Assembly: GCA_023213315.1 (NCBI GenBank)
Contig: JAKCPI010028416.1
Coordinates: 1-64,000 of the forward strand
Direction of reading: 5' to 3'
DNA: 64,000 nt
Origin: Euborellia annulipes
Taxonomy: Eukaryota; Arthropoda; Insecta; Dermaptera; Anisolabididae
Shown here: positions 31,166-43,188 of the stretch, in pieces
How the letters are laid out: every line of letters starts with the position of its first letter
Position numbering within the stretch: the first letter of the stretch is position 1
Program-made: the position numbers and the translations under genes
The notes under the pieces: generated by a model
The model's database searches: none
The model's input: only the letters and a program-made list of their open reading frames with translations
What the model was told of the DNA's origin: nothing

Positions 31166-32260
31166 AAACAAATCAATCTTAATATTTATTTGTTGTTTTT
31201 TTTTTTGAGAGATGAAATTTATTATTATTCCCCAACAACCAGAAAACATATTGTTCAAGTATAGTAGCATCTCTCTCTCTCTCTCTCTCTTGTTTTATAC
31301 GATTATAAATCATAATAAATTATTCCCACTTGATTCATTAAAGGCTATGTTACACAACAACAAAATTTGTTTTCTTAGTGTTGCTTAGGAAAACTTACCC
31401 GTTTGTTTTTTGTTTTTTTAAGGAGAAAAGTGGGAGGGAGGATTAATTAATAATTGAAACTGGCGTTTTAATATAAAATTTCATTCATCTTGAAACCTAA
31501 GTGATAATTAATTATTTCAAAGTGTGTGTTGAAAAAAGAGAGAGGGTCATCTGCGTAATTACTCTTCTTTAAAGTTCTATTAATTACTCATTTAGCATTA
31601 CAAGTGGAGACTGACTGTTCAATCCTTGACTTTATTTACAGTGCGAGTCAAAAATATGACACCACCTGAAAAGATTAAACTAACAAAGGGAGTGCATAAG
31701 CTTCATGTCACCAATTTGAACGAAAATTTTTGTATGTATAGTACTTAATGAAAAACAAATTCTGTTAAAGCGCGAGAACGCGCTTCTCAACCGTTCGTCT
31801 AAAAAAAAAATGTTTAAGATTTTGCCAGCATGTCTTGCTAACAATAAGATTTACAAAAGCCCCAATGGATAGATCGGTAGCGTTCATTCTTTGTAAACAT
31901 GAAATCCCGAGTTCGAATCTCGCCCTGGACAACTATTTTTTTTGTGTAATTTATTTTTTTTTTTTGGATTTCTAAGAATATTTTTTAATATTAATAAATA
32001 AATAAAACGTTTTTTTTTAATTATTGTCTTTTAATTTTTCTCATGTTAAGAAACGGTTCATTGTTAATTTTTTTTTTTGGGAATGTATCAAGATTTTTTC
32101 TAAAGTAAATATACCATAAAATACTTTGAAGTCTTATCAACCTTTGTATATTTTTTATTTTATGTTATTATTGATATTACATGTACATTTTTTTTTTTTT
32201 TTTTGAAAATTTTTACAAGTGTGTAATTCTATAATTCTAAAAAAAAAATTTGTTGATTTT
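31166..32260. other. No gene: AT-rich interspersed sequence with a tRNA-like element
   Basis: Contains CT repeats (31270-31289), AT-rich unique sequence and many poly-T runs. Apart from the tRNA-like stretch, nothing is recognised. Confidence 0.4.
31858..31930 (+). other. tRNA-like sequence (tRNA pseudogene or SINE head)
   Basis: AGCCCCAATGGATAGATCGG resembles a D-arm/A-box and GAGTTCGAATCTC is a perfect B-box with a T-arm stem CGAG/CTCG. The acceptor ends do not pair and the anticodon loop is too long, so this is not a working tRNA. A poly-T/AT-rich body follows. Confidence 0.5.
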
Positions 32261-32269
32261 ACAATTGTA

Positions 32270-32800
32270 TAGGCAGCAAATTACATAAACTAAATTTAGT
32301 AAGTTTTTGCAAAAACCATTTACAAATGTATGGTAATTTTCGAAAACCGTTTGGAAATTAGAGTGCAATTCAAGTCTATTCTCTAAAAACAGACGTTAAA
32401 ATTTAAAATAAACAAATGGGTGTTAAAAAGTAATGTAAAAACAATCCTGCGTTAAAAAATGCTATTCAAAATCACTTCCTTGCCTCAAATAGCTATTCTG
32501 TTAACAAAAACTTTAAAGTTAAAGCGTTAACATTTAGTAAATAGTGTTAAAAATTAATGCCATGTCTAGGGGGTGCTTTTAATAATTTAACGTCGTGTTT
32601 AAAATAAAAATAATCTAAAAAGCAAGGTTATGATTTTGATAGGTTTGAAATTTAAGCAACATGTTAACCTCGCTGTTAAAACTTTGCATTTTTTAACTCT
32701 GATTGTTTTTACATTACTTTTTAACACTCATTTGTTTATTTTAAATTTTAAAGTCTGTTTTTAGAGAATAGATCTGATTGTGTGGTAATTTCAGAATTTC
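32270..32800. repeat. Foldback repeat
   Basis: 32376-32462 (TCTATTCTCTAAAAACAGAC, AAATAAACAAATGGGTGTTA, AAAAACAATC) is the reverse complement of 32695-32775. The outer part resembles the CACTGTAAA MITE (55431-55814), sharing TAATTTTCGAAAACCGTTTGG-like sequence. Confidence 0.6.
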
Positions 32801-33514
32801 TAAGCTGTTTTCGAAAAAATTACAATTTTTAACAAAAATGACTTTATATTGTATGTAAAATAAATAAAATACTCTATTTTTCAAGGAAAATTGTAATTTT
32901 AAAATGTTTTTTTTTTTTTTTTTTTTCTTGCAAAGCACATGAGTGAACATAACCATGAATTTTAAATGGACAACGTCAGTTTAATGCACCACAGTTATTA
33001 AAACAATTTGAAACAAGTGTTTGTTTCATAATGAACCAAATATATAGGGGGCTGATTAAGAAAAGGCGAACGTCAACTGACTCCAGCCCCCCCCATCAAC
33101 GGGCTAACGTTATGAATGAAATCATTTGTGAATTATATAAACGATATATCAGAAAAATATGTTGAAAAATAAAGTACGTAATTCGTAATTCAAAAAAAAA
33201 ATTTCAACTCCACCCTAACACCCATAATATGATTTTTCAATTGGTTTTTAATATGATTGATGAGAAAATGGATTTGATTTCAAATGCATTTATCTTGGAT
33301 TGAAAAGGTTTGTCTTTTCCATTTCGAAACTGTCAAACCAAAAAAAAAAAAAAGGCACAGAGAGAGAGAACAAAGGATTAAAGTGTTTTGATTAAAAACT
33401 TGTGTCCAATAATAGTGTAATAAAAGACAGAGAGATTGAAAGAAAGGTAGGTGTTCACATTTACAACAATTTGGTGCTGACGAGGTTAATCAGTTGCTTA
33501 CAAAAAAATTTGAA
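32801..33514. other. No gene recognised
   Basis: Poly-T/poly-A rich sequence with a short C tract (33088-33093). Nothing recognised on either strand. Confidence 0.4.
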
Positions 33515-34110
33515 ACTTGTCTAAACGTACTTAAAAAAAAACTAGACTTTTATAAGGAATTTTTCAATGCGGTTTTTTTTTAAATGAATTAAATTCATAA
33601 GAGATTATTGGGACATCGAGCTATAATTATTTTAATGACTTATTAAAAAATTATCGTAATTAATTTTTTTGTTATCAAGCAAATACAAAAAAACAATCTG
33701 TCCCAATAATCTTTAATTTTTTTAAATTTAAAAATGAATTTATTGTTATTATTGATCACATATTAATTAAGAAATTTTTAAAATAAGCTTAGATGATTTA
33801 TTTAAAATTCATCTGTCAAATTAGTTCAGCATTCTTGCAATAGATGGCAGGCTAGTCTAACAGACGATATAGTATTACCTTATATTTATATATTTTTATG
33901 CTTTTATAAAAGATACATAATATATAATAACATTTATAAAGTTTTTATTGTTAAAAGATCAATGGAAATCAACCAAATGCATTAAATATTATTAGCTACC
34001 ATTCTGACATCTCTTGGCAAATTTTTGAATTACTTGATTTTTTGGGCATACTTTTTATGACACACAACGCCCTCTTATCGGGAAAAACATGCGTAACACC
34101 TTCGCTCCCG
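33515..34110 (+). mobile_element. Family C repeat
   Basis: CTAAACGTACTTAAAAAAAA, GAGATTATTGGGACATCGAG, GCAATAGATGGCAGGCTAG, CTACCATTCTGACATCTCTT. It lacks the first 20 bases of the terminus seen at 39788. Confidence 0.7.
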
Positions 34111-34640
34111 TACCCCTTTAAATTCCTTTTAAAAATAAACTTTGCGAAGATTTATTTTATATTAAATAAATTGGAGTTTTTCTGTCGGTTTAAATCTCTC
34201 AAGGATTATATATTATGGGTTTATAATGCATATTTCGGCCTTTTTAATTGCATATTTTGTGGTTTATTAGTGCATATTGATCTGAGCCCTATTTTATATT
34301 GTTGCTGTTTGTTGTAGAATGTGTAAAAACAATAAACAAGACTTGTTGTTTTTTTTTTATTATCCTAAAGAAGACATAAATTTGCTAAAGGTGAAATATT
34401 AATTAACCGAATTTAGCAAAGTCACCTACGTGTTGTTTGTCTTTTGTTTTAGACCATCGCGTGACCAAAGGAGACTTTCTTACTTGGCCCGAATTTTAAA
34501 TTAGAGTCATTAAATAAACAAAAGCTTTTTTTTTTAGTGCTTGTAAATAATATTTTTCTGAATATTAAATTATCAAGAAAAATATTCTCATAAAATTTTA
34601 GCTCTTATTTCAACTTGAAACTATTATGACGTTTTCTTAT
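34111..34640. other. No gene recognised
   Basis: AT-rich; a 91-codon open frame at 34042-34317 begins in the C repeat and has no recognisable domain, so it is treated as chance. Confidence 0.35.
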
Positions 34641-35069
34641 TAGGGGTGTTCGATTATGGGAAAAAATAATAGATTAATCGATTATCGGGTCCGAAAAGAC
34701 GAAAAAAAAATAATCGATTATACCTTTTTATTTTTCCGAAATTTTTACCGCTCTGCGGAAAATTTTTTTCTCTCCCATGAAAAATGAAAATCATTTTAGC
34801 TTTTTTTTTTTTTTTTTTAGCAAAAATGAAATTTTTTTCGGGCCCCTTTTTCCGAAAGCGGCAATTTTTTTCATTCAGTGGGAAATTTTTTCCCCTTCCG
34901 TTAAAATCTTTTGACTTTTTTTTTTGTTTTTTTGTTGGTACGAGTCTCATCAGATGTTTTCAAACGCATTTTTCCCAAAAATAATAGATTTTTTCTCCCA
35001 ATAATCGATTTATTTTTTTAATAATCGATTATTTTTTTTTTTTATAATCGATTATTTTGCGCAGCCCTA
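34641..35069. mobile_element. hAT-type MITE, ATCGATTA-rich
   Basis: Ends TAGGGGTGTTCGATTA and TAATCGATTATTTTGCGCAG-CCCTA. Flanked by the near-perfect 8-bp duplication TTTCTTAT (34633-34640)/CTTCTTAT (35070-35077). Multiple subterminal AATCGATTA copies; 429 bp, non-coding. Confidence 0.8.
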
Positions 35070-35214
35070 CTTCTTATATTAAATGGCCGTAGCAATTGAG
35101 CTTTTCTCAAAAATGTATTTCTAAATTTGCTTCCATCTAGCAAAACACTTTTAGTGCAATTTGAAATTTTGAGCTATTCCTGGGTATATAGGGGTATCTC
35201 TGGTTCCAAAAATG

Positions 35215-35457
35215 CCACCAGTTTTTTTTTACACTTACACTTTTTTCCCATTCACACTCACACACACGCACACAGTCTGCAACTTTCGCCATATCATATA
35301 AGACTTTAAACGAAACTTGTTATTTGTAAATATAATATATCTGGTATATATCCAAATGGCTTAAATAAAATCATCGGACTGCCTGGGATCCGAACCCGCG
35401 ACCCTTGGTACACAAGACAGGCGCGCTCCCAACTACGCCAAGCCCGAGGGCGCCACC
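35215..35457 (-). mobile_element. tRNA-derived SINE, family 2
   Basis: On the minus strand: GGGCTTGGCGTAGTTGGGAG A-box head, GCGGGTTCGGATCC B-box, GATGATTTTATTTAAGCCAT body, and a GTGTGTGAGTGTGAAT-rich 3' end with poly-A. Relatives at 43597, 51415, 53000, 55977 and 62585. Confidence 0.8.
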
Positions 35458-35569
35458 AGTTTCGTCCCAACAGCTTAATAATAATAATTTTGTTTATGAT
35501 AATATAAACCTGCAACAACTCCATCTGCATCTCGATGTGGTATTGAGATTGCGTATGTTTTCATAAGAA

Positions 35570-35610
35570 CTGATGATGGCTTTATTTAATTAAAGCCGAA
35601 ACGTTTCTTT
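35570..35610 (+). ncRNA. Hammerhead-like CTGATGA...GAAACG hairpin
   Basis: CTGATGA, stem GGCTTT/AAAGCC around ATTTAATT, then GAAACG (35598-35603). Same core order as the Penelope motif. No stem III or cleavage triplet is evident, so it may only be a Penelope-tail relic. Confidence 0.35.
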
Positions 35611-35669
35611 TTATTGAGATTTTCATTCGATCCTATTTGGCTGACATCCTCTCCTATTAATCTAATCGC

Positions 35670-35921
35670 CGGAGTAAAAAATGATTAAAAATGATCGAGG
35701 GATACACACGCCCGTAGCAGGTCTATATAGTGAACCTTTAGGGACACACAGGGATACACACGCTCATACCAGGGATACTCATTTTTCTTCTGGTCACTTT
35801 TGATCTACTGTGTGTATCCCTGGTACGGGCGTGTATATCCCTGTGTGTCCCTAAAGGTTAACTATATAGACATGTTACGGGCGTGTGTATCCCTCGATCA
35901 TTTTTAATCATTTTTACTCGG
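35670..35921. mobile_element. Foldback MITE with internal GGGATACACACGC repeats
   Basis: Arms of about 110 bp: GAGTAAAAAATGATTAAAAA, GGGATACACACGCCCGTA and AACCTTTAGGGACACACAGG are all repeated in reverse to 35921. GGGATAC(A)CACGC recurs several times within each arm. Confidence 0.8.
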
Positions 35922-35929
35922 GCGTGGCT

Positions 35930-36636
35930 ACTTCTTTCATTGAAGAAGACGCCATAATAGCTACAAATACAAGACCTTAAAATATTTACAAGCACTAAAA
36001 AATTAAATCAAGGGTCACGCGAGGACAAACTATTTTTATTTACTAATAAAAAGAAAAAATAATTTTACTTTTTTTTAAATCGCTTTTAATATTATTAAGT
36101 TTAATTAAAAATGGTTAAATCTATTGCTCCTCTCCCATTCTCTCCCTTGGGATCATTATTTTAATTAGAAATGTCACAAAATTTCCCTTCCATTCTCAAC
36201 TACAACGAATACGCTACATCCGATAATAGCCAGCCCCCCACCCCCACCCCCGCCCCTCTCTCTCAGAGTACTATATATCTAATTGCTAAAATTAAAATAA
36301 AGGACCTAAAAATATAAAACGAATGACTTTACACTTTTAGGAATTAGTTGAGCGTATAATTTAATTAAGCAAATTGAGAGCGAAAGAGAGAAAGAGAGAA
36401 GAAAATTTACTTGTAAGGAGGTTTTAGGAAATTGCAATAAAAGAAACAAAAACTCTTTTTTTTTATTATTATTACAATTTTCAACTCGCGATTTTATAAT
36501 TATTTACAATTTGTGTAACGATTGGCATGCTTGTACTTGAAGATGATTCCATCACATGGGGATCAAAATATCTAATAGGGCCTAATTGCAGAGTGTCTGT
36601 TTGATACATTATTTTTCCAACTTCCCGTTGAAATTA
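35930..36636. other. No gene recognised
   Basis: AT-rich with a C-rich patch (36233-36262) and GA repeats (36378-36400). Nothing recognised. Confidence 0.4.
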
Positions 36637-37211
36637 CACTGTAAAAAAAAATATAAATTTTCAATCATTTTTCATATACTTGGGTGATTTAATATTAATA
36701 TACCCAGGATATGAAATAAAATTAATATAAAAGTTTATGAACAAATTACCAACTTTTAAACTTATCTTTTTCTTTGTGTGCCGCCAAATTTTGAAATCGT
36801 TAAAAGTGTACCGCGACAAGTTGAGAATCACTGGTCTAAACGTTCTCAAATAACTCAAGGAATTTTTATTAATATTATTTTATAATTATTTTAAGGAAAC
36901 TTGAAATTATTCTTTTAAAATTTATTTCACAAAACTAAATTTATTAAATTCTGGTTTGAAATTCGCGCTCTAAACTATTTAAATATTTATGAAGTATATT
37001 AAAATCATACAAATCAAATAATTTTTATAAAGTAATTCAACTAAATAGCTATAAAAATTAAAATTAAAATTAACAATTTTTACCAAAATAATTAATTTTA
37101 AAAATATACAAGAAATTTGTTAGGTTGGCAACAAATTGAACTTTCTCATATATATTCATAAACAGTTTATGAAACAGAGTTCCTATACTTGTATAAAATT
37201 TTTAACAGTGT
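36637..37211. mobile_element. CACTGTAAA-type MITE containing a hAT end fragment
   Basis: Ends ACACTGTAAAAAAAAA and TTTTTAACAGTGTA, the same type as 55431-55814. Inside, GTACCGCGACAAGTTGAGAA followed by TCACTGG (to 36834) looks like a hAT right end. Confidence 0.55.
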
Positions 37212-37452
37212 ATTTAAGCCCCTCCCAAGAAAAAGTTGAAATGCCGCCACTGAGCGTGACAGACGGATGGACGGACACTCTGATCTTTTATATAGGCGTA
37301 TAGATTCTTTATTATTATTGGAGTTTTTTTTTTTTTTTTGTAGTGGTGGTGGTGGTCACATCATTTTATTTTAAAAACGGGTAAGTCGCAACCTCCAAAA
37401 CATGACAATTCAATTCCCCTAGTTTATTACATTTGACAAGAGAGCATTAAGG

Positions 37453-37484
<32 letters not shown>

Positions 37485-37818
37485 GCTTGTACTATCTCCC
37501 GGTGGAGAGAGAGAGAGAGTGTGTCTTGACCCAGATTTCATACTTGGTAGAGATCATATATAAATAAATAGAGAATTATTTATTTGAATTATATTATAAT
37601 TCTTTTTTTTTTTTTTATTCAAACTGAAAGGAAGGAAGCTTTATTTAACGTCTTTTTGTTTGAACTCAATTGGATGAGAAATTCAAAGGCGTTTTATAAG
37701 AGGAGACATTTCCGAGGGTTCTATATGGAATATAATAATAGCGACAAAACGTTTTTTTGGAATTTGCACCTCCTTTGTCCACCGTGTCTAATTGTGAGTC
37801 CTTTTTTCTTTGTAATTA
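37212..37818. other. No gene: microsatellites
   Basis: Holds GTGGTG repeats (37344-37355), a GTT array (37452-37486) and GAGA (37507-37520). The 96-codon open frame at 37584-37874 has no domain and runs into the next element. Confidence 0.4.
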
Positions 37819-38500
37819 CAGTAGAGCCTCGCTTAACGAGTAATTCGTATAACGAGCAAAATAAATTGTATTAGACTCGTTTAACCATAGGCGCCGGAAC
37901 TGGGGGGGGGCAAGGGTACGTTGCCCCCCTCCCTGGCATCCTCTAGGAGGGGGCAGAGGGGGGCAATATGTCTTCTTTTATTTCAATTATTTTTACAAAT
38001 GATACATTTTTACTTTTGAAAAATAAAATCTTCTAAATTAAAAGAGTAAGAAATTCATTTTTTTCCAAAATATTTTATATAGACCCTAATGTATTTCTAA
38101 TTTCTGAAAACATTTTATATTGAATTAAAAGAAGAAAATTAAAAATATTTATTTCCTTCAAAGAGTATAAATATAGCCTAAAAATATTTTTGATAAAATC
38201 ACTAACAAGTTTTTTAAAATTTTAATTTTATTAAAATTGTGATTTTATTTAAAATTTTTAAAGCTTTATAGTAGATTTGTTTTTGTTTTATACTATTTAT
38301 TTGAACATATTAAATTATTAAATATTAAATTATTTTAATTTTCTAAAAAAAATTTTTTTGCCCCCCCCCCCCCCCGCTTTGATCAAATTCGTTCCGGCGC
38401 CCCTGCGCTTAACGAACGACTTTTCGCATAATGAGAACTCGTTACAAAAAAGTCCGTCCAATTGGTTTGTAATTTGGCTTTCATATTTAATATTTGCGCA
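37819..38500 (+). mobile_element. pogo/Tigger-like element, left end, interrupted
   Basis: TA then CAGTAGAGCCTCGCTTAACG with ATTCGTATAACGAGC: the classic pogo/Tigger terminal sequence. After the nested MITE, GAACGACTTTTCGCATAATG and AGAACTCG continue it. No right end was found. Confidence 0.65.
37886..38405. mobile_element. hAT-type MITE nested in the pogo-like element
   Basis: Ends CATAGGCGCCGGAACTGG and GTTCCGGCGCCCCTG; 8-bp duplication CGTTTAAC (37878-37885)/CGCTTAAC (38406-38413). Carries G9 and C15 tracts near its ends; non-coding. Confidence 0.8.
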
Positions 38501-39786
38501 CTTTTAAATATACTGATTCACCGAGACCAGAGTTACTGGTCACATTTGCAATTTGTGAACCAGTGTATACGGATCTCGGAGTATAAGAAGTCAGATTTAT
38601 GCCCCGATTAAAAAATTTTTTTTTCCTCGGGTTCCTATATCTGAAACACACTTACTTTGCCATTGGCCAAATGGGTTTTCTGACGGCCATTTAATTAAAT
38701 TAAAAAAAAAAAAAAATATACTGATTACAATTTAGGGTCTATCTATCCATATCAAGTGATACAGAAATAAAATTATTGCTTGAAATTTTGAAAATAAATA
38801 ATTTTTTTTTCCTAGATTCCTACATAATTTCTGAGTTCAAAAGTGATTTTAAAATTTTTTTTATCTCTTTTGTTACTTCTACGGTGGCCATTTTTGTTTT
38901 GCAAATTTTGGCGTATGTAAGTGTTTGCGTTAACTTGTATAACTCGGAGACCATGAACTCTAGAGTGATGAAACAAACACCATTGTAATCAGGAAGAAAC
39001 AGCCTAAATATTATCTCTAGTACATATTTAATGAAATATGAATCAAAAACAGTCTGCAACCAAATCAACATTTGGGTAAGAAAACGGAAAAATTTCAATT
39101 TTTGAAGGCATATTACCTTTGGAAAGAATACAATCTCAAGCTTGATTTTTTTTTTCGTGTGTAGCTATTCACTAGTTCTGCTTGTATTTCAAATATCAAC
39201 CTTGAGACTTAATTCCTTTAAGAGCTATAAATTTTTAAAAACTGAAATTTTTCAAATTTTGATTCTCAATATCTTTGTTTGAGCAAAGTTTGAAAATCTG
39301 AAATTTTTACCAACAAACCCTCTTATGGTTGTTATACTGCTGTATAAATTTCATCACTTTTAAGCCAAGTTACAATATCACAAAAAAACCCATAATCAAA
39401 TTTTATTTTTATTTTCATTTGATTCTCAGCTTTTACAGAAAATAAAATTCTTTTGGTAGAAGAATTCTTTTTTTAAAACAAGTGCTTTTGAATAATCCTT
39501 AAAGGCTCCCTCCCCTCCCCTCTTCCATCTTATCACCGCCCTCTCCTCTCCTCTCTCTCCTTGGCAACTCTCAAAGTGATTTCATTACTGAAGCAACATC
39601 TATCAAGTAAATTTAATTTGATCCTGAATTTAACCATATTAAAAGTAGATTTAGTTTACATAATCAAAGATATATAGAGTCAATTAGAAAATGTGATTTT
39701 ATTTCTGAACTTTAATTAAAACTTAAATCTTAATATATTTATAAACGACCTGTTCTGTCGGGGCTTGAAAAATATAAAATTTTGAC
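38501..39786. other. No gene recognised
   Basis: AT-rich sequence. Overlapping short frames at 38776-38988 (+) and 38820-39098 (-) have membrane-like hydrophobic runs expected of T-rich DNA; neither has a recognised domain. Confidence 0.4.
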
Positions 39787-39787
39787 C

Positions 39788-40245
39788 TTAAGGGGGTTCA
39801 GGAGCGACGTCTAAACGTACTTAAAAAAAAAAACTAGACTATTATAAGGAATTTTTCAATGCGTTTTTTTTTAAATGAATTAAATTCATAAGAGATTATT
39901 GGGACATCGAGGTATAATTGTTTTAATGACTTATTAAAAAAATATCGTAATTAATTTTTTTGTTATCAAGCAAATACAAAAAACAATCTGTCCCAATAAT
40001 CTTTAATTTTTTTTTAAATTTAAAAATGAATTTATTGTTATTATTAATCACATGTGAATTAAGTAATTTTTAAAATAAGCTTAGACGATTTATTTAAAAT
40101 TCATCTGTCAAATTAGTTCAGCATTCTTACAATAGATGTCAGGCTAGTCTAACAGACGATATAGTATTAGCCTATATCTGGCCTATATTTATATATTTTT
40201 ATGCTTTTATAAAAGATACATAATATATAATAACCCCCTTATCAC
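39788..40245 (+). mobile_element. Family C repeat, short complete form
   Basis: Begins TTAAGGGGGTTCAGGAGCG and ends ATAATAACCCCCTTA, giving a short TAAGGGGGTT inverted repeat. The internal C sequence is truncated after ATACATAATATATAATAA. Confidence 0.7.
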
Positions 40246-40859
40246 AAGAAGTGAGTTCTCTATCCCTACGCTAGGATTTTTCTTGTTTGTAATATTAGGC
40301 TCTCACTTTAGATTATAGATTGTAACATCTCCGTTGGTCTCTCGTCCAGCGCAAACTTCTAATCCATGTCCATCGAGCGCGTTCTCGTGCATAATTAACA
40401 TGAAACGACTAAGTATTGGGAATCCCCGTGTTTGATTTAAACCGATCCGAGAGAGAGAGAGAGAGAGAGCGAGAGAAAATCCAATCATTATCATGTTGAT
40501 TAACACAAACAAAAGGGATTAATTCAATGATCAAATATCGATTTCTATTTTAATACAATCTGATTTTCGTTGAAATTAAATAAAAACAAGATTTCATATA
40601 TTTTTATTTAATCCATCTAATAAATCTACAATTGAAGGGATGAATAGGAAGTTTAAAAGAGAAAAAAAAAATTTTGTGGCATTGGTGGCTTTATTTTGTG
40701 CTTATCTGGGAAACTCTATTCGTCTGAATTCCCATATATTAACTGTAACAGACAAAATTATCCATTTGCGAGAGTTGTGACAGAGCTTAGAGACATTAGA
40801 GCGCGCCTTATTTAAAAGTATGCGTCCAACACATTAAACATGTAATAAAACCTTACAAA
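40246..40859. other. No gene recognised
   Basis: Contains a GA microsatellite (40448-40477). Nothing recognised. Confidence 0.4.
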
Positions 40860-41205
40860 CAGGGCCGGCGCAAGCTATTCTGCCGCCCTAGGCAAGATAT
40901 TTTTTTTTGCGCCCCCCCGCCCCAAAAACTTTAAAAATTTAATTTGCCGCCCCCTCCTTAAAATTTTCCCCGATCTCAAAAATTTTTCTGCTTTTTTTTT
41001 GCAGAACCAAAATTTTTCCCCACCCGTAAAAATATTTTACCTTTTTTTAGAGACACAAAATTTTGCCGCCCCCGGGGCCGAAATTTTTTCCCCGTGTGCC
41101 GGCCGCGGAACCAAAATTTTTTTTATATTTTTCCCTTTTTGCCGCCCTCTCCAGGTTGCCGCCCTAGGCGGCCGCCTAGTTGGCCTAGTGGACGCGCCGC
41201 CTCTG
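40860..41205. mobile_element. hAT-type MITE, GC-rich
   Basis: Ends CAGGGCCGGCGCAAGC and GGACGCGCCGCCTCTG; exact 8-bp duplication CTTACAAA (40852-40859 and 41206-41213). Repeated TTTGCCGCCC units in the body. Confidence 0.88.
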
Positions 41206-41333
41206 CTTACAAATATTAAATTTTCATTATACAATTACTGTATTTTTATTTAATTCATTAAAATCATACCTCACCATTTATTTTAGATTTAATTGAGGTG
41301 TATAGCTGATAATACAATTTAAAGTTCAGGAAA

Positions 41334-41494
41334 TCCCAAATAAGCAACGCAGCTAGTCGTTTTTTTAATTTTTGTTTATTTAAACATAAGTGCCAGGGCC
41401 AATGTGACCGAAACGTTGGCCCTTGCACTTTTATGTTAAATAAACAAAAATTGAAAAACGACTAGCTGCGTTGCTTATTTGGGATTTCCTGAAC
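41334..41494. repeat. Near-perfect hairpin, ~75-bp arms
   Basis: GTTCAGGAAATCCCAAATAA, GCAACGCAGCTAGTCG and TTTTGTTTATTTAA are repeated in reverse. The loop carries GACCGAAACGTTGG, like the ends of Penelope-type repeats in this window. Confidence 0.75.
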
Positions 41495-41707
41495 CTTAAA
41501 CCATTTATTTTATTTATTTATTTATTTAAAACAAAGAAAGCAAAGTCTATTAGGCTATTGTTATTTATTTATTTTTTTTATTTAAAATAATTTTTGAAAA
41601 TATGTTGTTATCAAAATCTTAAATTAACAAAAAAAAAAAAAAAAAGAATATAGGCAAAGAATAGGGTAGGTCTTTTGAAAAGGCCAGAATTCTGCTTTTG
41701 AATCTCT

Positions 41708-42052
41708 CAGAATTTTCTCAAAATTTGCTCCAATGATTTTTTTTTAAATTCAAAAATCAATTATTTTTTAGATGCTCTTTCAAATGTATATTCTCATTTT
41801 GCGATTGAAATCTTCTGAAGACCACTTTACTCTTGTATTTCATAGGGAAGATAGGAGAAATGGTTGCCATGGTAACAAAATATAAATATTTTCCCATACT
41901 TATAAATTTTACATCTGAATTCATGTTCCATACTGTCGGGAACTAAATACATGTCGACACAAAAAATCTGGTGTGACAAGCACAGAACACAACTTTCGAT
42001 TACCGAAGGTAAGAGAAAGTTGTGTGCTGTGAGCCAGTCACACCAGATTTTT
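41708..42052 (+). mobile_element. Repeat A copy, 5'-truncated
   Basis: Starts at TTTTCTCAAAATTTGCTCC and runs through block B to the terminal hairpin (41968-42052). Confidence 0.8.
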
Positions 42053-42413
42053 ATATTTAAGTTATTCTAGGACGTGAAAATAAGCTTTTGAGCAAAATCG
42101 GCTAAAGAATACTAGTAATTTACAGTTGTTTTTTTTTCGATTTTCTCAAAACTCGCTCCAACTATTTAAATTAAAATTATTTTTTAGATGCTCTTTAAAA
42201 AAGACTGTGTAAATGTGTGTGTGAATGAGAAAAAGTGTGAATGTTAAAAAAAAAAAAATTACATCTGAATTCAAATGTTCCGTACTGTCGGAAACTAAAT
42301 ATATATCGACACAAAAAATCGGGTGTGATAAGCACAGAACACAACTTTCGATTACCGAAGGTAAGAGAAACTTGGGTGCTGAGCGACAAGTCACACCAGA
42401 ATTTTTTTTTTTT
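42053..42413 (+). mobile_element. Second, tandem repeat A copy with an embedded SINE tail
   Basis: Starts ATTTAAGTTATTCTAGG and ends in hairpin ATCGGGTGTGATAAGCAC...GTCACACCAGA. 42200-42258 (AAAGACTGTGTAAATGTG, then poly-A) replaces part of block B and matches the SINE family 2 3' end. Confidence 0.7.
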
Positions 42414-43079
42414 AATGAAACTTGTGATGGAACGTGAATTTCAAATGATATAAAGTTCTCGGTATTAATAAATATTTAACTTCCATTTTCCTTTGAGCTA
42501 AATTCAAATCGGAAGTTTTTTTTCCCAATAATACAATAGTAGAAATATCTAAGAGAATGCAGAACGAACGGTTCATGTAACCGCCATTATTAAAGAAGAG
42601 ATAATTTAAAAAGTTAATATTTATTTCCCTCTCTCTCTCTCTCTCTGGTAATCCTTTGGCCATGTAGTTTATCTTTTAGTACAGGATGCAGAACATAAGA
42701 GACACCCGGTATATAAATTGTTGGCACCATCCAGAGAGAGAGAGATCCCCCTTGGGAGAAGCAAAGACGGGCGAGATGTGCAAAGTGTGTGTGTGTGTGT
42801 GTGGAACGAGAGAGAGAGAGAGAGAGAAAGCGGCGAACCGAATAAATCCCGTCTCTCTCTTTAGGATGTTCCCTTGCCTCTCTCTCTCTCTCTCTCTCTG
42901 ATCGCGAAACTCTAAATAACATTTTCTAATCAAGTTTATAATTAAATAAAACAATTAACGAACTCTCTCTCTCTTTCTCAATGTGACATAAGAACAAAGA
43001 GAGATTTTAGGAAAATACTATTTCTGTTTGTTTAAATAAAATTGAATAGTTTTCAAGATTCAACAAAAATACTGTATAA
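42414..43079. other. No gene: dense TC/GA and TG microsatellites
   Basis: CT arrays (42627-42645, 42880-42900), GT (42784-42802) and GA (42808-42828) produce low-complexity reading frames with no domain. Confidence 0.5.
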
Positions 43080-43188
43080 AAATCTGGTGTGGTTAGAGCA
43101 CAGCACACAACTTTCTCTAACTGAAGTACTGGTACTTGTCACACCAGATTTTTTGTGTCTAGATATATTTAGTTTCCCATAGCACGGA
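43080..43188 (-). mobile_element. Repeat A terminal hairpin fragment
   Basis: AAATCTGGTGTGGTTAGAGC...CTTGTCACACCAGATTTTTT then GTGTCTAGATATATTTAG; only the 3' end survives. Confidence 0.65.

Noticed and set aside
34654..34950. 98-codon lysine/phenylalanine-rich frame
   Set aside because: Lies inside a hAT-type MITE of poly-A/T and ATCGATTA repeats; low complexity.
35365..35457. Possible tRNA gene
   Set aside because: A- and B-boxes exist, but the body and tail match other copies across the window; it is a SINE head.
42614..42954. ~100-codon arginine/glutamate- or serine/leucine-rich frames
   Set aside because: Translations of CT/GA and GT microsatellite.
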